From contig CAYGVT010000155.1 of NCBI GenBank assembly GCA_964353355.1, positions 1 to 46,979 on the forward strand: DNA of 46,979 nucleotides, in the 5' to 3' direction. Each line of letters opens with the position of its first letter. Position 1 is the first letter of the stretch. The position numbers and the translations under genes were made by a program. The notes under the pieces were generated by a model. That model saw only the letters and a list, made by a program, of their open reading frames with translations. It had not been told where the DNA came from and did no database searches. Positions 8,476 through 16,143 of the stretch are shown piece after piece. Source of the DNA: CAYGVT01 sp964353355. Its GTDB lineage: Archaea > Thermoplasmatota > DTKX01 > GCA-020343715.

Positions 8476-10715
8476 TGCCAGGCCCCGAGCGTGACGACCC
8501 GCCCACGTCATCCCCCCCCACCGCCCGGCCCGACATCAAGTACATGTTCGAGCCCCGCGGCGTCGCGGTCATCGGTGCGTCCGACAACCCGAGGAAGATC
8601 GGACACTCCATCGTCGCCAACATCGTCGAGGGCGGCTACTCGGGCGGGCTCTACCCCGTGAACCCCAGGGGCGGGGAGCTGCTGGGGCACGAGATGCTCA
8701 CCAGCGTAGAGGACGCGCCAGGCCCCGTGGACATGGCCGTCATCACCGTCCCCGCGGAGGCCGTCCTTGGCGTGCTGGACGGCTGCGCGCGCAAGGGCGT
8801 CAAGTTCCTGGTCATCATCACGTCGGGCTTCTCCGAGACGGGCAACTCGCGGGAGGAGCACCGCATCGTCGAGCGGGCGCGCGAGGGCGGCATGCGCGTG
8901 CTCGGCCCCAACATCTTCGGCGTGTACTCCCGCGCGGGCGCGCTCAACGCCACCTTCGGCCCCAAGGGCATCCTGCCGGGGGCTGTGGCGATCATCAGCC
9001 AGAGCGGCGCCATCGGCTCGGCCATGATAGGCAAGACGGCCGCGGAGCGCATCGGGCTCTCCGCCATGGTCTCCATAGGCAACAAGGCCGACCTTGACGA
9101 GTCCGACTGCCTCGAGTACCTCATGCGCTCCGAGCACACCCGCGTCATCATGATGTACATGGAGGGCGTCAAGGACGGCGAGCGCTTCCTGCGCGTGCTG
9201 CGCCAGGCGACCGCGCTCAAGCCCGTGGTCGTCATCAAGTCGGGCCGTTCCAAGCGCGGCGCGCTCGCGGCCGCGTCGCACACGGGCTCGCTCGCGGGCG
9301 CCGACGAGGTCTTCGACGACCTGGTCGCCCAGGCGGGCGCCATCCGCGCCGAGAACATCCAGGAGGCGCTGGACTGGTCCAAGTTCCTGGCCGAGGGCGC
9401 GGTGCCGAGGGGCCCGAGCACACTCATCGTCACCAACGGCGGCGGCATCGGCGTTCTCGCCGCGGACGCGTGCGAGAAGTACGGCGTCGGCCTCCTCGAC
9501 GACGTGCAGACCATCAAGGCGCACTTCCAGTCGGTCGTGCCCCCGTTCGGCTCGCTCAAGAACCCCGTCGACCTCACGGGCCAGGCCACGGCCGACGACT
9601 ACGACAAGTCCCTGGGCGCGGCGCTCGCGCTCGACAACGTCCACGGCGTCGTGTGCCTCTACTGCGAGACCGGGGTCTTCGACCCCGACCGCCTCTCCGC
9701 CATCGTCAGGGCCAGGTACGAGCAGTTCCGCGCGGTCAAGCCCATCGTCTTCTCCTTCTTCGGCGGGCAGGTGCTCGAGGACCGCGTGGCCGAGCTGCGG
9801 CACGCCGGCGTGCCGGTCTACACCGACGTCTACGAGGCGGTGTCCTGCCTCGGCGCGGCCTTCCGCCACCAGGCGGCGCGCGCCTACGCGGCCGGGGCCA
9901 CGCCCTTCCAGCCGCCTCGCATCGACACGGCGGCCATACACCAGGCGATCGACGGCGCGCTTGCCGACGGCCGCACCTTCATGCTCGCGCACGAGTCGCG
10001 CGCGGTCATGGACGCGGTCGGCGTGCGCATGCCGAGGGCGCGCGTCGCGCGAAGCCTCAGCGAGGCCGTGCTCGCCGCCAAGGAGATCGGCTTCCCCGTC
10101 GTGATGAAGGTCGTGTCCAAGGACATCGTCCACAAGTCCGACGCCGGGGGCGTCGCGCTCGACCTCGACGACGAGCGCGAGGTCGTGGACGCCTACCAGG
10201 CCATCATGCAGAGCTGCCGCGCCTACGCCCCGAGGGCGGTCATGGAGGGCGTCGAGGTCATGCAGATGGTGAGGGGGGGCGTCGAGACCATCGTCGGCGC
10301 ACGGCGTGACCCGTCCTTCGGCCCCACGCTCATGTTCGGCCTCGGCGGCATCTACGTCGAGGTGCTCAAGGACGTCTCGTTCCGCTCCTCGCCCATCGAC
10401 AGGCGAGAGGCCCTCCGCATGGTGAGCGACATACGCTCGTACTCGCTGCTGCTCGGCGTGCGCGGCGAGGAGCGCAAGGACATCGAGGGCATCATCGACG
10501 CCCTGCTCAGGCTCGACCAGATGCTCAGGGCCTGCCCGCAGGTCACCGACGTGGAGCTCAACCCGCTGCGCGTGTTCGACCAGGGCGAGGGCGTCATCGC
10601 GCTCGACGCGCGCATCATCCTGGCCGGGCCGCCCCCGGCACCAGCGGCCAGCGGCGCGGCCGGGCATCCCAATCCTTCATCTAGTCCGACGACCGTTCAC
10701 AAGGAGGGGAGCTGA
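8475..10715 (+). CDS. ADP-forming acyl-CoA (acetate-CoA) synthetase, alpha-beta fusion
   Basis: This 746-residue protein fuses both halves of an NDP-forming acyl-CoA synthetase, which turns acyl-CoA, ADP and phosphate into the acid, CoA and ATP. The alpha part has a CoA-binding Rossmann domain (VAVIGASDNPRKIG) and succinyl-CoA-ligase-like domains with SQSGAIG and SHTGSLAG. His269 in the latter is the expected phosphohistidine. The beta part, from about residue 500, is an ATP-grasp domain with KDIVHKSDAGGV, where His553 matches the second histidine used in phosphate relay in this family. The final DVELNPLRVF is a typical ATP-grasp end. The gene overlaps the preceding stop by one base (TGATG), so translation is probably coupled. 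Exact acyl specificity cannot be read from sequence. Confidence 0.9.
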   Translation: MPGPERDDPPTSSPPTARPDIKYMFEPRGVAVIGASDNPRKIGHSIVANIVEGGYSGGLYPVNPRGGELLGHEMLTSVEDAPGPVDMAVITVPAEAVLGVLDGCARKGVKFLVIITSGFSETGNSREEHRIVERAREGGMRVLGPNIFGVYSRAGALNATFGPKGILPGAVAIISQSGAIGSAMIGKTAAERIGLSAMVSIGNKADLDESDCLEYLMRSEHTRVIMMYMEGVKDGERFLRVLRQATALKPVVVIKSGRSKRGALAAASHTGSLAGADEVFDDLVAQAGAIRAENIQEALDWSKFLAEGAVPRGPSTLIVTNGGGIGVLAADACEKYGVGLLDDVQTIKAHFQSVVPPFGSLKNPVDLTGQATADDYDKSLGAALALDNVHGVVCLYCETGVFDPDRLSAIVRARYEQFRAVKPIVFSFFGGQVLEDRVAELRHAGVPVYTDVYEAVSCLGAAFRHQAARAYAAGATPFQPPRIDTAAIHQAIDGALADGRTFMLAHESRAVMDAVGVRMPRARVARSLSEAVLAAKEIGFPVVMKVVSKDIVHKSDAGGVALDLDDEREVVDAYQAIMQSCRAYAPRAVMEGVEVMQMVRGGVETIVGARRDPSFGPTLMFGLGGIYVEVLKDVSFRSSPIDRREALRMVSDIRSYSLLLGVRGEERKDIEGIIDALLRLDQMLRACPQVTDVELNPLRVFDQGEGVIALDARIILAGPPPAPAASGAAGHPNPSSSPTTVHKEGS
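10701..10710 (+). promoter_or_regulatory. Strong ribosome binding site for the DRTGG gene
   Basis: AAGGAGGGGA ends five bases before GTG 10716. It decides this GTG as the start of the third gene of the operon, which begins directly after the preceding stop. Confidence 0.7.
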
Positions 10716-11756
10716 GTGCACAAGCTCGTTTTCGCGTCCACGCGCAGGGGCGCCGGCAAGACAAGCACAATCGTTGGCATGGCCGAGGCCACAAGGCCGA
10801 GCTTCGGCTACATGAAGCCCTTCGGCGACCGGCTGCTCTACCGCAAGAAGAGGCTCTGGGACTACGACGCCGCCCTGGTCACGGACCTGTTCGGCCTCAA
10901 GGAGAACCCCGAGGACATCTCCATCTCGCACCAGCACTCCAAGGTCCGGTACATGTACGACGCGGACATGACCAAGGGCAAGCTCCTCGAGATGGTCACC
11001 CGCGTGGGCGCGGGCAAGGACCTCGTGGTCATCGAGGCGGGCCGCGACCTCCCCTACGGCCTGAGCGTGCACCTGGACGCGCTGTCAATCGCGCGGTGGA
11101 CGGGGGGCGAGCTCGTCGTGGTGGTGTCCGGGGACGAGAACGCCATCATCGACGACATAGCGTTCCTGAGAGGCGCCGTCGACCTGTCTGGCATCAAGCT
11201 CAAGGGCGTCATCATCAACAAGGTGCTCGACCTCGAGGACTTCAAGGCCACCTACCTGGACAAGGTGACCTCGCTGGAGGTGCCCGTGCTGGGCATCGTG
11301 CCCAACGCGCCCGAGCTCACCCACATCAACGTGGGATACCTCGTCGAGTGGCTGTTCGCCAAGGTCGTGGCCGGCTCCGCGGGCCTCGGTGGGATCGTGG
11401 AGAACACCTTCGTTGGCGCGATGGCGGGGGACGCGGCGGTCCGCAGCCCGCTCTGGAAGAAGAGCGCGAAGCTCATCATCACCTCCGGTGACCGCACCGA
11501 CATGATACTGGCGGCCCTCGACGCCGACACCAAGGCCGTCGTGCTCACCAACAACATCCTGCCCCCGTCGCAGATCATCTCGAAGGCCGACGACAAGGGC
11601 ATCCCGTTGCTGCTGGTGGCCCAGGACACCTTCATGACGGCGCAGAAGATCGACAACATCGAGCCGCTGCTCACCAAGGACGACCACGCCAGGCTCGGGC
11701 TGCTGGCCGGCCTCGCCGAGAGGCACATCGACCTCAGGGCCCTGGTAGGCGAGTGA
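10716..11756 (+). CDS. P-loop / DRTGG-domain protein (BioD-like, phosphotransacetylase N-terminal type)
   Basis: This 346-residue protein begins with a BioD/MinD-like P-loop (ASTRRGAGKTSTIVG, Walker A near residues 9-17). It ends with a DRTGG-type domain: TSGDRTDMILAAL, followed by AVVLTNNILPPSQI. This pair of domains is known from the N-terminal part of long phosphotransacetylases and from free-standing proteins. Here there is no phosphotransacetylase catalytic domain, so it probably senses or regulates rather than catalyses acetyl transfer. GTG 10716 lies directly after the synthetase stop and is preceded by a very strong ribosome site. The operon context, with a CoA-transferase/GNAT and an ADP-forming acyl-CoA synthetase, suggests a part in control of acyl-CoA metabolism; that is inference. 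The literal DRTGG motif reads DRTD. Confidence 0.8.
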   Translation: MHKLVFASTRRGAGKTSTIVGMAEATRPSFGYMKPFGDRLLYRKKRLWDYDAALVTDLFGLKENPEDISISHQHSKVRYMYDADMTKGKLLEMVTRVGAGKDLVVIEAGRDLPYGLSVHLDALSIARWTGGELVVVVSGDENAIIDDIAFLRGAVDLSGIKLKGVIINKVLDLEDFKATYLDKVTSLEVPVLGIVPNAPELTHINVGYLVEWLFAKVVAGSAGLGGIVENTFVGAMAGDAAVRSPLWKKSAKLIITSGDRTDMILAALDADTKAVVLTNNILPPSQIISKADDKGIPLLLVAQDTFMTAQKIDNIEPLLTKDDHARLGLLAGLAERHIDLRALVGE

Positions 11757-11778
11757 CGCAAGAGAGTTCGGCGCCCCA

Positions 11779-11790
11779 AAATTGAAATAC
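11779..11790 (+). promoter_or_regulatory. TATA box for the DtxR-type regulator
   Basis: AAATTGAAATAC is centred about 28 bases upstream of GTG 11813. The transcript is therefore probably leaderless or nearly so. Confidence 0.5.
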
Positions 11791-11812
11791 TGGCGGTCCC
11801 AATAGAAGCGCC

Positions 11813-12481
11813 GTGCCGTCCCAGAGCGCGGAGGACTACCTCGAGACCCTCTACAGGCTCCACCTCGAGGGCGAGCCCATCCGCACCACCGCCATCGCCC
11901 GCGCGCTCGGGCTGAGCCCGGCGAGCGTCACCGAGATGCTGCAGCACCTCGCGGGAGAGGGCTTCCTCCAGTACAGGCGGTACAAGGGCGTGTCGCTCAC
12001 GCCCAAGGGCGTCGACGCGGCCACCGACATGGTCCGCCGCCGCGGCCTCCTCATGGTCTTCCTCACCAAGGTGCTGGGCATGGACGAGCGGCAGGCCGCC
12101 GGGGAGGCGCACAGGCTCGAGCACGCGCTCTCCTCGGACGTGGAGCGCCGGCTGTGCTCGCTGCTGGGCAACCCCCAGCTCAGCCCCCTCGGGGACGACC
12201 CCATCCCCCTGTGCCCGCTCTCGCCCGACGACTGCCCGACGTGCCAGCGCAAGGGCTACGTGCCCCTGGCCTCGCTCGCGGCGGGCCACCGCGGGGTGGT
12301 GCAGGCCGTCCTGGACGACGACATGGGCTCGCTCGGCCTCGGTCGCATCGGGCTCGAGGTCGGGGCGGAGCTGCAGGTGCTCAGGTCCACGGGCGAGTCC
12401 GTGTCGGTCCTCGTGCGCGGAAGGCGCGCGCGGCTCGGGTGGGACGTCGCGCAGCACGTCGTCGTGAAGCGGCTCGGCTGA
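11813..12481 (+). CDS. DtxR/MntR-family metal-dependent transcriptional regulator
   Basis: This 222-residue protein has the three-part DtxR layout. An N-terminal winged helix (residues 4-65, with IRTTAIARALGLSPASVTEM) is followed by a dimerisation and metal-binding helical region (EAHRLEHALSSDVERRL) and a C-terminal FeoA/SH3-like domain (VPLASLAAGHRGVVQ to the end). The helical region has the His/Glu pattern expected for metal ligands. CPLSPDDCPTCQRKGYV is a Cys-containing link between regions. Family members repress metal-uptake genes when Fe(II) or Mn(II) is bound. The OPT transporter directly downstream is a candidate target. GTG 11813 fits the TATA box spacing. Confidence 0.88.
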   Translation: MPSQSAEDYLETLYRLHLEGEPIRTTAIARALGLSPASVTEMLQHLAGEGFLQYRRYKGVSLTPKGVDAATDMVRRRGLLMVFLTKVLGMDERQAAGEAHRLEHALSSDVERRLCSLLGNPQLSPLGDDPIPLCPLSPDDCPTCQRKGYVPLASLAAGHRGVVQAVLDDDMGSLGLGRIGLEVGAELQVLRSTGESVSVLVRGRRARLGWDVAQHVVVKRLG

Positions 12482-12511
12482 GCGGTCCCGCGGGGGTGCT
12501 GGCCAATCCGA

Positions 12512-12523
12512 GAAACCTTATCT
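12512..12523 (+). promoter_or_regulatory. TATA box for the OPT transporter
   Basis: AAACCTTATCTA lies about 22 bases upstream of ATG 12540. It gives the transporter its own promoter in the gap after the regulator gene. No clear palindromic operator was seen overlapping it. Confidence 0.5.
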
Positions 12524-12539
12524 ACCCCGAGCGCGTTCC

Positions 12540-14666
12540 ATGTCCGGACCAGGGGGCCGCAGGCGTCGCATGCCAGTTAAGAAGTCCGCCTATCGCAAGG
12601 ACCCGACGCCGATGGGCCTCAAGACCATCGAGACGGACACGCTCCAGTGGTACTCGCCCGAGCTATACGCGAACATGAACACGGGCATCTTGGAGGAGTA
12701 CTTGGAGGAGCGCAACAGGCGCGAGGTCTTCGACACATGCAAGTGGGTGTGGAAGGCCGTCCTGTTCGGCATCATCGTCGGCTCGGTGTTCGCGGTCATC
12801 ACCGAGTACGTGGGCCTCAAGGTGGGCATCGCCATCCCCGGCGGCGGCTACGTCGTGTACCTCGTTGCCATCGCGTTCAAGTGGGACCCACGGAAGATCA
12901 ACACCGCGACGGGCGCCAACGACGCGGCCACGTCGATAGGCTCCGGCTTCATCTTCACGTTCCCAGCGCTGTACCTGCTGTACAAGCACCCCGACTACCG
13001 CGTGGGCGGCACGCCCGACAATCCCATCTTCCTCATCCAGGACATCCCCCCGCTGGGCGTGGTGATGGTGGCGACCATCATCTCGGGCATGCTGGGCACT
13101 GTCTACTTCATCATCTTCAGACGGCTGTGGCTGGTCGAGGACCCCCTCCCCGTCCCCGGCTTCGAGGCGAACATCCAGCTGCTGGAGATCGCCAACGAGG
13201 CCGCCAAGGGCACGACGAAGGCCGCCTCGAGGCAGATAAAGAACATCACCCTCGCCTCCGTGTTCGCGGCGCTCGTCGCCTTCCTCAGGGACATGCCCCT
13301 CTTCAAGGAGGAGGTGGGGAGCTCCACCTACCACATCTCCATCCTCGACAAGGCCTTCGGCGGGAGATGGTACGAGGGCGGCAACATACACGTCCCTCCC
13401 ACCTGGCAGACCTGGACGACGATGGAGTTCGGCATCATCCCCATCCAGTTCGGCCTGGGCTGGTTCATGCGGTTCCGCGTCGCCTTCCTGATGTCGCTGG
13501 GCACGCTTCTCACGTGGTTCGTCATAGGCCCCATGTCCTACCTCTTCGAGACGCCCGTGTACATCGTGGGCTTCGACTTCGTGTCGGTGCGCGACTTCCC
13601 CAACCCGTTCTCGGGCAACACGCCGATCTTCGCCTCCTACGGCAACATCGGCCGCGTCATCGCCATCGGCTCCATCCTCGGCGGCGGCCTGACGAGCCTC
13701 GCCAAGATGTGGCCCGTGTTCAAGCCCGCCTTCCAGGACGTGGGAAAGGCGATGTCGAAGAAGGGGGGTCAGAGCTCCGACTTCGTGCCCGGCAAGGGCT
13801 GGTACGAGTGGCCGCTCAGCCACATCCCCTGGATGATGGGCATCGCAGCCGTTTCGCTCATCGCGCTGTTCCTCATCGGAGGCTATCCCGTCGCCCAGAC
13901 GGTGCTTTTCACCCTCCTGCTCGTCGGCACGACGTTCTTCCTCGGCGCCATCTCCGTCAAGGTCATGGGCGAGACGGGCACGCAGCCCGTGTCCGGCACG
14001 AGCTTCATAGTGCTGCTCATGCTGGTGGGCGTGTTCAAGCTGCTGGGCACCCCGGACCAGCTCACCGCCGTCATGGCCATCCTGTGCACGACCATCTTCG
14101 GCTCGTCCATATCCATGTCCGGCGTGGTCATAGGCGACTACAAAGCAGCGCTTTACATCGGCAACCGCCCCTACCACCTGATGAGGTCCATCCTCACGGG
14201 CATCATCACGGGCGCGATCTTCTCCGTCGTCGGCGCAGTCATGCTCTCGGACGGCATGGCGACCATCCAGGAGAACGGCCAGCCCGTCATCAACCTGCTC
14301 GCGCCCCAGGCGAACGCGTTCGCCAAGCTGCTGCAGGCCATCCTGGGCGCGGCCTCGGCCCCGATCATGATGTACCTGGGGTTCGGCGTCGCGCTCGGCA
14401 TCTTCATGGAGTTCATGACCGGCATGGGCACGGCGTTCGGGCTGGGGATGTACTTCCACCTCCAGCTGACGCTGCCGATGCTGCTGGGCGGGGCGGTGCG
14501 CGACGTCTACGAGAGCAAGTTCCTGATGCCGCGGGCCAAGAGGGAGAGGTGGGACGAGCGCAAGCTCACGATGAAGGTCCTGGACGGCTTCATGATGGCC
14601 ACTGGCCTCATCATCGGTGAGGCCATCATGGGCGTCATTGTAACCATAGTGCTAATGTTCGCCTGA
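12540..14666 (+). CDS. OPT-family oligopeptide / metal-chelate transporter
   Basis: This 708-residue integral membrane protein has about 14-16 hydrophobic segments. It resembles the OPT family, which imports peptides or metal-chelate complexes using the proton gradient. Typical family features are the first membrane segment followed by GLKVGIAIPGGG, the GANDAATSIGSG stretch, and the late ISMSGVVIGDYKAALYIG and TGMGTAFGLGMYFH stretches. The N-terminal 60 residues are polar and cytoplasmic. ATG 12540 fits the TATA box; ATG 12570 (MPVKKSAYRK) is an alternative. The DtxR-type regulator upstream suggests that the substrate may be a metal chelate, as in YSL members of this family; that is inference. 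Confidence 0.87.
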   Translation: MSGPGGRRRRMPVKKSAYRKDPTPMGLKTIETDTLQWYSPELYANMNTGILEEYLEERNRREVFDTCKWVWKAVLFGIIVGSVFAVITEYVGLKVGIAIPGGGYVVYLVAIAFKWDPRKINTATGANDAATSIGSGFIFTFPALYLLYKHPDYRVGGTPDNPIFLIQDIPPLGVVMVATIISGMLGTVYFIIFRRLWLVEDPLPVPGFEANIQLLEIANEAAKGTTKAASRQIKNITLASVFAALVAFLRDMPLFKEEVGSSTYHISILDKAFGGRWYEGGNIHVPPTWQTWTTMEFGIIPIQFGLGWFMRFRVAFLMSLGTLLTWFVIGPMSYLFETPVYIVGFDFVSVRDFPNPFSGNTPIFASYGNIGRVIAIGSILGGGLTSLAKMWPVFKPAFQDVGKAMSKKGGQSSDFVPGKGWYEWPLSHIPWMMGIAAVSLIALFLIGGYPVAQTVLFTLLLVGTTFFLGAISVKVMGETGTQPVSGTSFIVLLMLVGVFKLLGTPDQLTAVMAILCTTIFGSSISMSGVVIGDYKAALYIGNRPYHLMRSILTGIITGAIFSVVGAVMLSDGMATIQENGQPVINLLAPQANAFAKLLQAILGAASAPIMMYLGFGVALGIFMEFMTGMGTAFGLGMYFHLQLTLPMLLGGAVRDVYESKFLMPRAKRERWDERKLTMKVLDGFMMATGLIIGEAIMGVIVTIVLMFA

Positions 14667-14682
14667 GCAGGGAGGTCGATGC

Positions 14683-14823
14683 ATGGTCAAGGTGAAGGAG
14701 CGCAAGGACGAGAAGAAGGGGTGGTGGCGCACCCTGATGAAGGACTGGAGGAAGAAGGTCCTCGCCATCTTCCTGACCCTGCTGATGGTCTTCTCGGCCC
14801 TGGTGGTGCTGTTCACGAGGTAG
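14683..14823 (+). CDS. 46-residue single-pass membrane protein downstream of OPT transporter
   Basis: This small gene begins with ATG 14683, six bases after a clear GGAGGT ribosome site at 14671-14676, and ends at TAG 14821-14823. The product has a strongly basic N-terminal half (MVKVKERKDEKKGWW) and one hydrophobic helix (AIFLTLLMVFSALVVLF), ending TR. That predicts one membrane segment with the basic side in the cytoplasm. It lies 16 bases after the transporter stop and is probably cotranscribed. It may be a small accessory subunit of the transporter. The overlapping ATG 14679 opens a different frame without such features. Confidence 0.65.
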   Translation: MVKVKERKDEKKGWWRTLMKDWRKKVLAIFLTLLMVFSALVVLFTR

Positions 14824-14829
14824 GGCGGC

Positions 14830-15450
14830 TCACCGTCCTTCCTTGCCGGCCGGAGAGGGCGACCCATCGCCATCGTCCTCCACGTCCCCCTCGCCCACGT
14901 CGTCCGCCTCGTCCGCAGATTCCCCGCGCGCGATGCGCATCCTCGCGCCCAGCGAGCCCTTGGGCGTCCAGTCCTTGGGCGTGCGCTCGGACGTGTCGAA
15001 GCCCATCGCCTGCCACTGCTTGCGGCTCGTGCTCCACTCGGGGATGACGAGCCCCGCCTCCAGGCGCTGGCCGAGGGGGAAGTCCCAGGGCCGCCGCGGG
15101 AGCCGCGACACGAGCTCCCCCAGGAGGGCCTGGACGTGCGGCAGGTCCGGATGGCGGTGGTCCAGCACCGCGAGGTAGGAGATGTCGCCGCGATGGGTGA
15201 GCCGCATCTCCCAGGCGTCGAAGCACACGTCGGGCAGGGGGGCCGTCACTCGGAACCGGAAAACGTAGGCGAGCCGGGGCATCGGCAAGATGATGGCGAA
15301 CCGCGAGTAGATGCGCTCGGACCTCTCGCGACCGAACGTCCAGCCCAGCTCCTCCATGGATTCCCGCATCGCCACCGCCACGTCGGTCACGGCGTTGGAC
15401 ATGGGCGTCTCCCACGACAGCCGCTCGGCCTCGATGCGCACCTTGGCCAC
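14830..15450 (-). CDS. Hypothetical protein with acidic tail
   Basis: This 206-residue protein was not recognised. It begins at GTG 15450, three bases after the stop of the endonuclease III gene, so the two are probably translated together. The start MAKVRIEAERLSWETP is preferred over the open frame further upstream, which is a shadow of nth. The body is mixed alpha/beta without signal peptide or membrane segment, with aromatic stretches such as WSTSRKQWQAMGF. The last 40 residues are rich in Asp, Glu and Gly and likely disordered. Its position argues for a link with DNA repair, but nothing in the sequence proves it. Confidence 0.6.
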   Translation of the reverse strand: MAKVRIEAERLSWETPMSNAVTDVAVAMRESMEELGWTFGRERSERIYSRFAIILPMPRLAYVFRFRVTAPLPDVCFDAWEMRLTHRGDISYLAVLDHRHPDLPHVQALLGELVSRLPRRPWDFPLGQRLEAGLVIPEWSTSRKQWQAMGFDTSERTPKDWTPKGSLGARMRIARGESADEADDVGEGDVEDDGDGSPSPAGKEGR

Positions 15451-15452
15451 GG

Positions 15453-16097
15453 TCAGCCCACCCCCGCACGGGCCCCGACCCCCACCCGACGGCACCGGCG
15501 GCGGACGGGGCACTCGCCGCACCGGGGGTTGCGGGGCAGGCACACACGCTTCCCGTGGTCGACGAACAGGCTGTTGAGGTCGAGCCAGAGGTCGCGGGGC
15601 ACACGGCGCTCCAGCTCGCGCTCGGTCGCCTCGGGGGTCCTCGTGCGCACCCACCCGAGCCGGTTGGAGATGCGGTGGACGTGCGTGTCCACGGGTATGG
15701 CGGAGGCCTCCCCGAAGGCGTAGACGAGCACGCATCCCGCGGTCTTGGGCCCCACCATCGGCAGCGCCATCAGCTCCTCCTTGGTGGCGGGCACCTCCCC
15801 CCCGTGCCTCTCGACCAGGGCGCGCGCGGCCGCGACGACGCCGCGGGCCTTCTGGCGGTGGAACCCGATGCTGTGGATGACAGAGCCGACCTCGTCGACG
15901 TCGGCGCTCGCGAGGGACGGCGCGTCCGGCCAGCGTGCCTTGAGCGCCTTGAACACGCGCTCGGTCGTCTCGTCGCGAGTGCGCTGCGACAGGATGGTGG
16001 CGATGAGCGTGTCGAAGGGCTCGGAGTGCCCGTCGAGCATGGTGGGCCCGCGGCGCACCTGCAGCGCCTCGATGGTCCCCCGGTAGTCGGGCGTCAC
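15453..16097 (-). CDS. nth: Endonuclease III (DNA glycosylase/AP lyase)
   Basis: This base-excision-repair enzyme removes oxidised pyrimidines and cuts at abasic sites. From GTG 16097 it is 214 residues, close to the E. coli length of 211. The helix-hairpin-helix LMALPMVGPKTAG carries the catalytic Lys118, and IPVDTHVHRISNR carries the catalytic Asp137. The C-terminal 4Fe-4S cluster ligands are Cys186, 193, 196 and 202 in the canonical spacing C-X6-C-X2-C-X5-C. The frame is open far upstream, but that region lies inside the preceding surface-protein gene. GGAGGGG at about 16116-16122 is rather far (18 bases) from GTG, so the start is moderately certain. Confidence 0.93.
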   Translation of the reverse strand: MTPDYRGTIEALQVRRGPTMLDGHSEPFDTLIATILSQRTRDETTERVFKALKARWPDAPSLASADVDEVGSVIHSIGFHRQKARGVVAAARALVERHGGEVPATKEELMALPMVGPKTAGCVLVYAFGEASAIPVDTHVHRISNRLGWVRTRTPEATERELERRVPRDLWLDLNSLFVDHGKRVCLPRNPRCGECPVRRRCRRVGVGARAGVG

Positions 16098-16143
16098 GGT
16101 TCGCGTGATGGCGCACCCCTCCAAAAAGCCTTCCGCCGCAGCA

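Noticed and set aside
8508..10667. A 719-codon minus-strand frame opposite the acyl-CoA synthetase
   Set aside because: It is a shadow of a well-conserved gene with both catalytic histidines.
12663..14459. A 598-codon minus-strand frame opposite the OPT transporter
   Set aside because: It is a charged antisense shadow; the plus strand encodes the regular membrane helices of an OPT protein.
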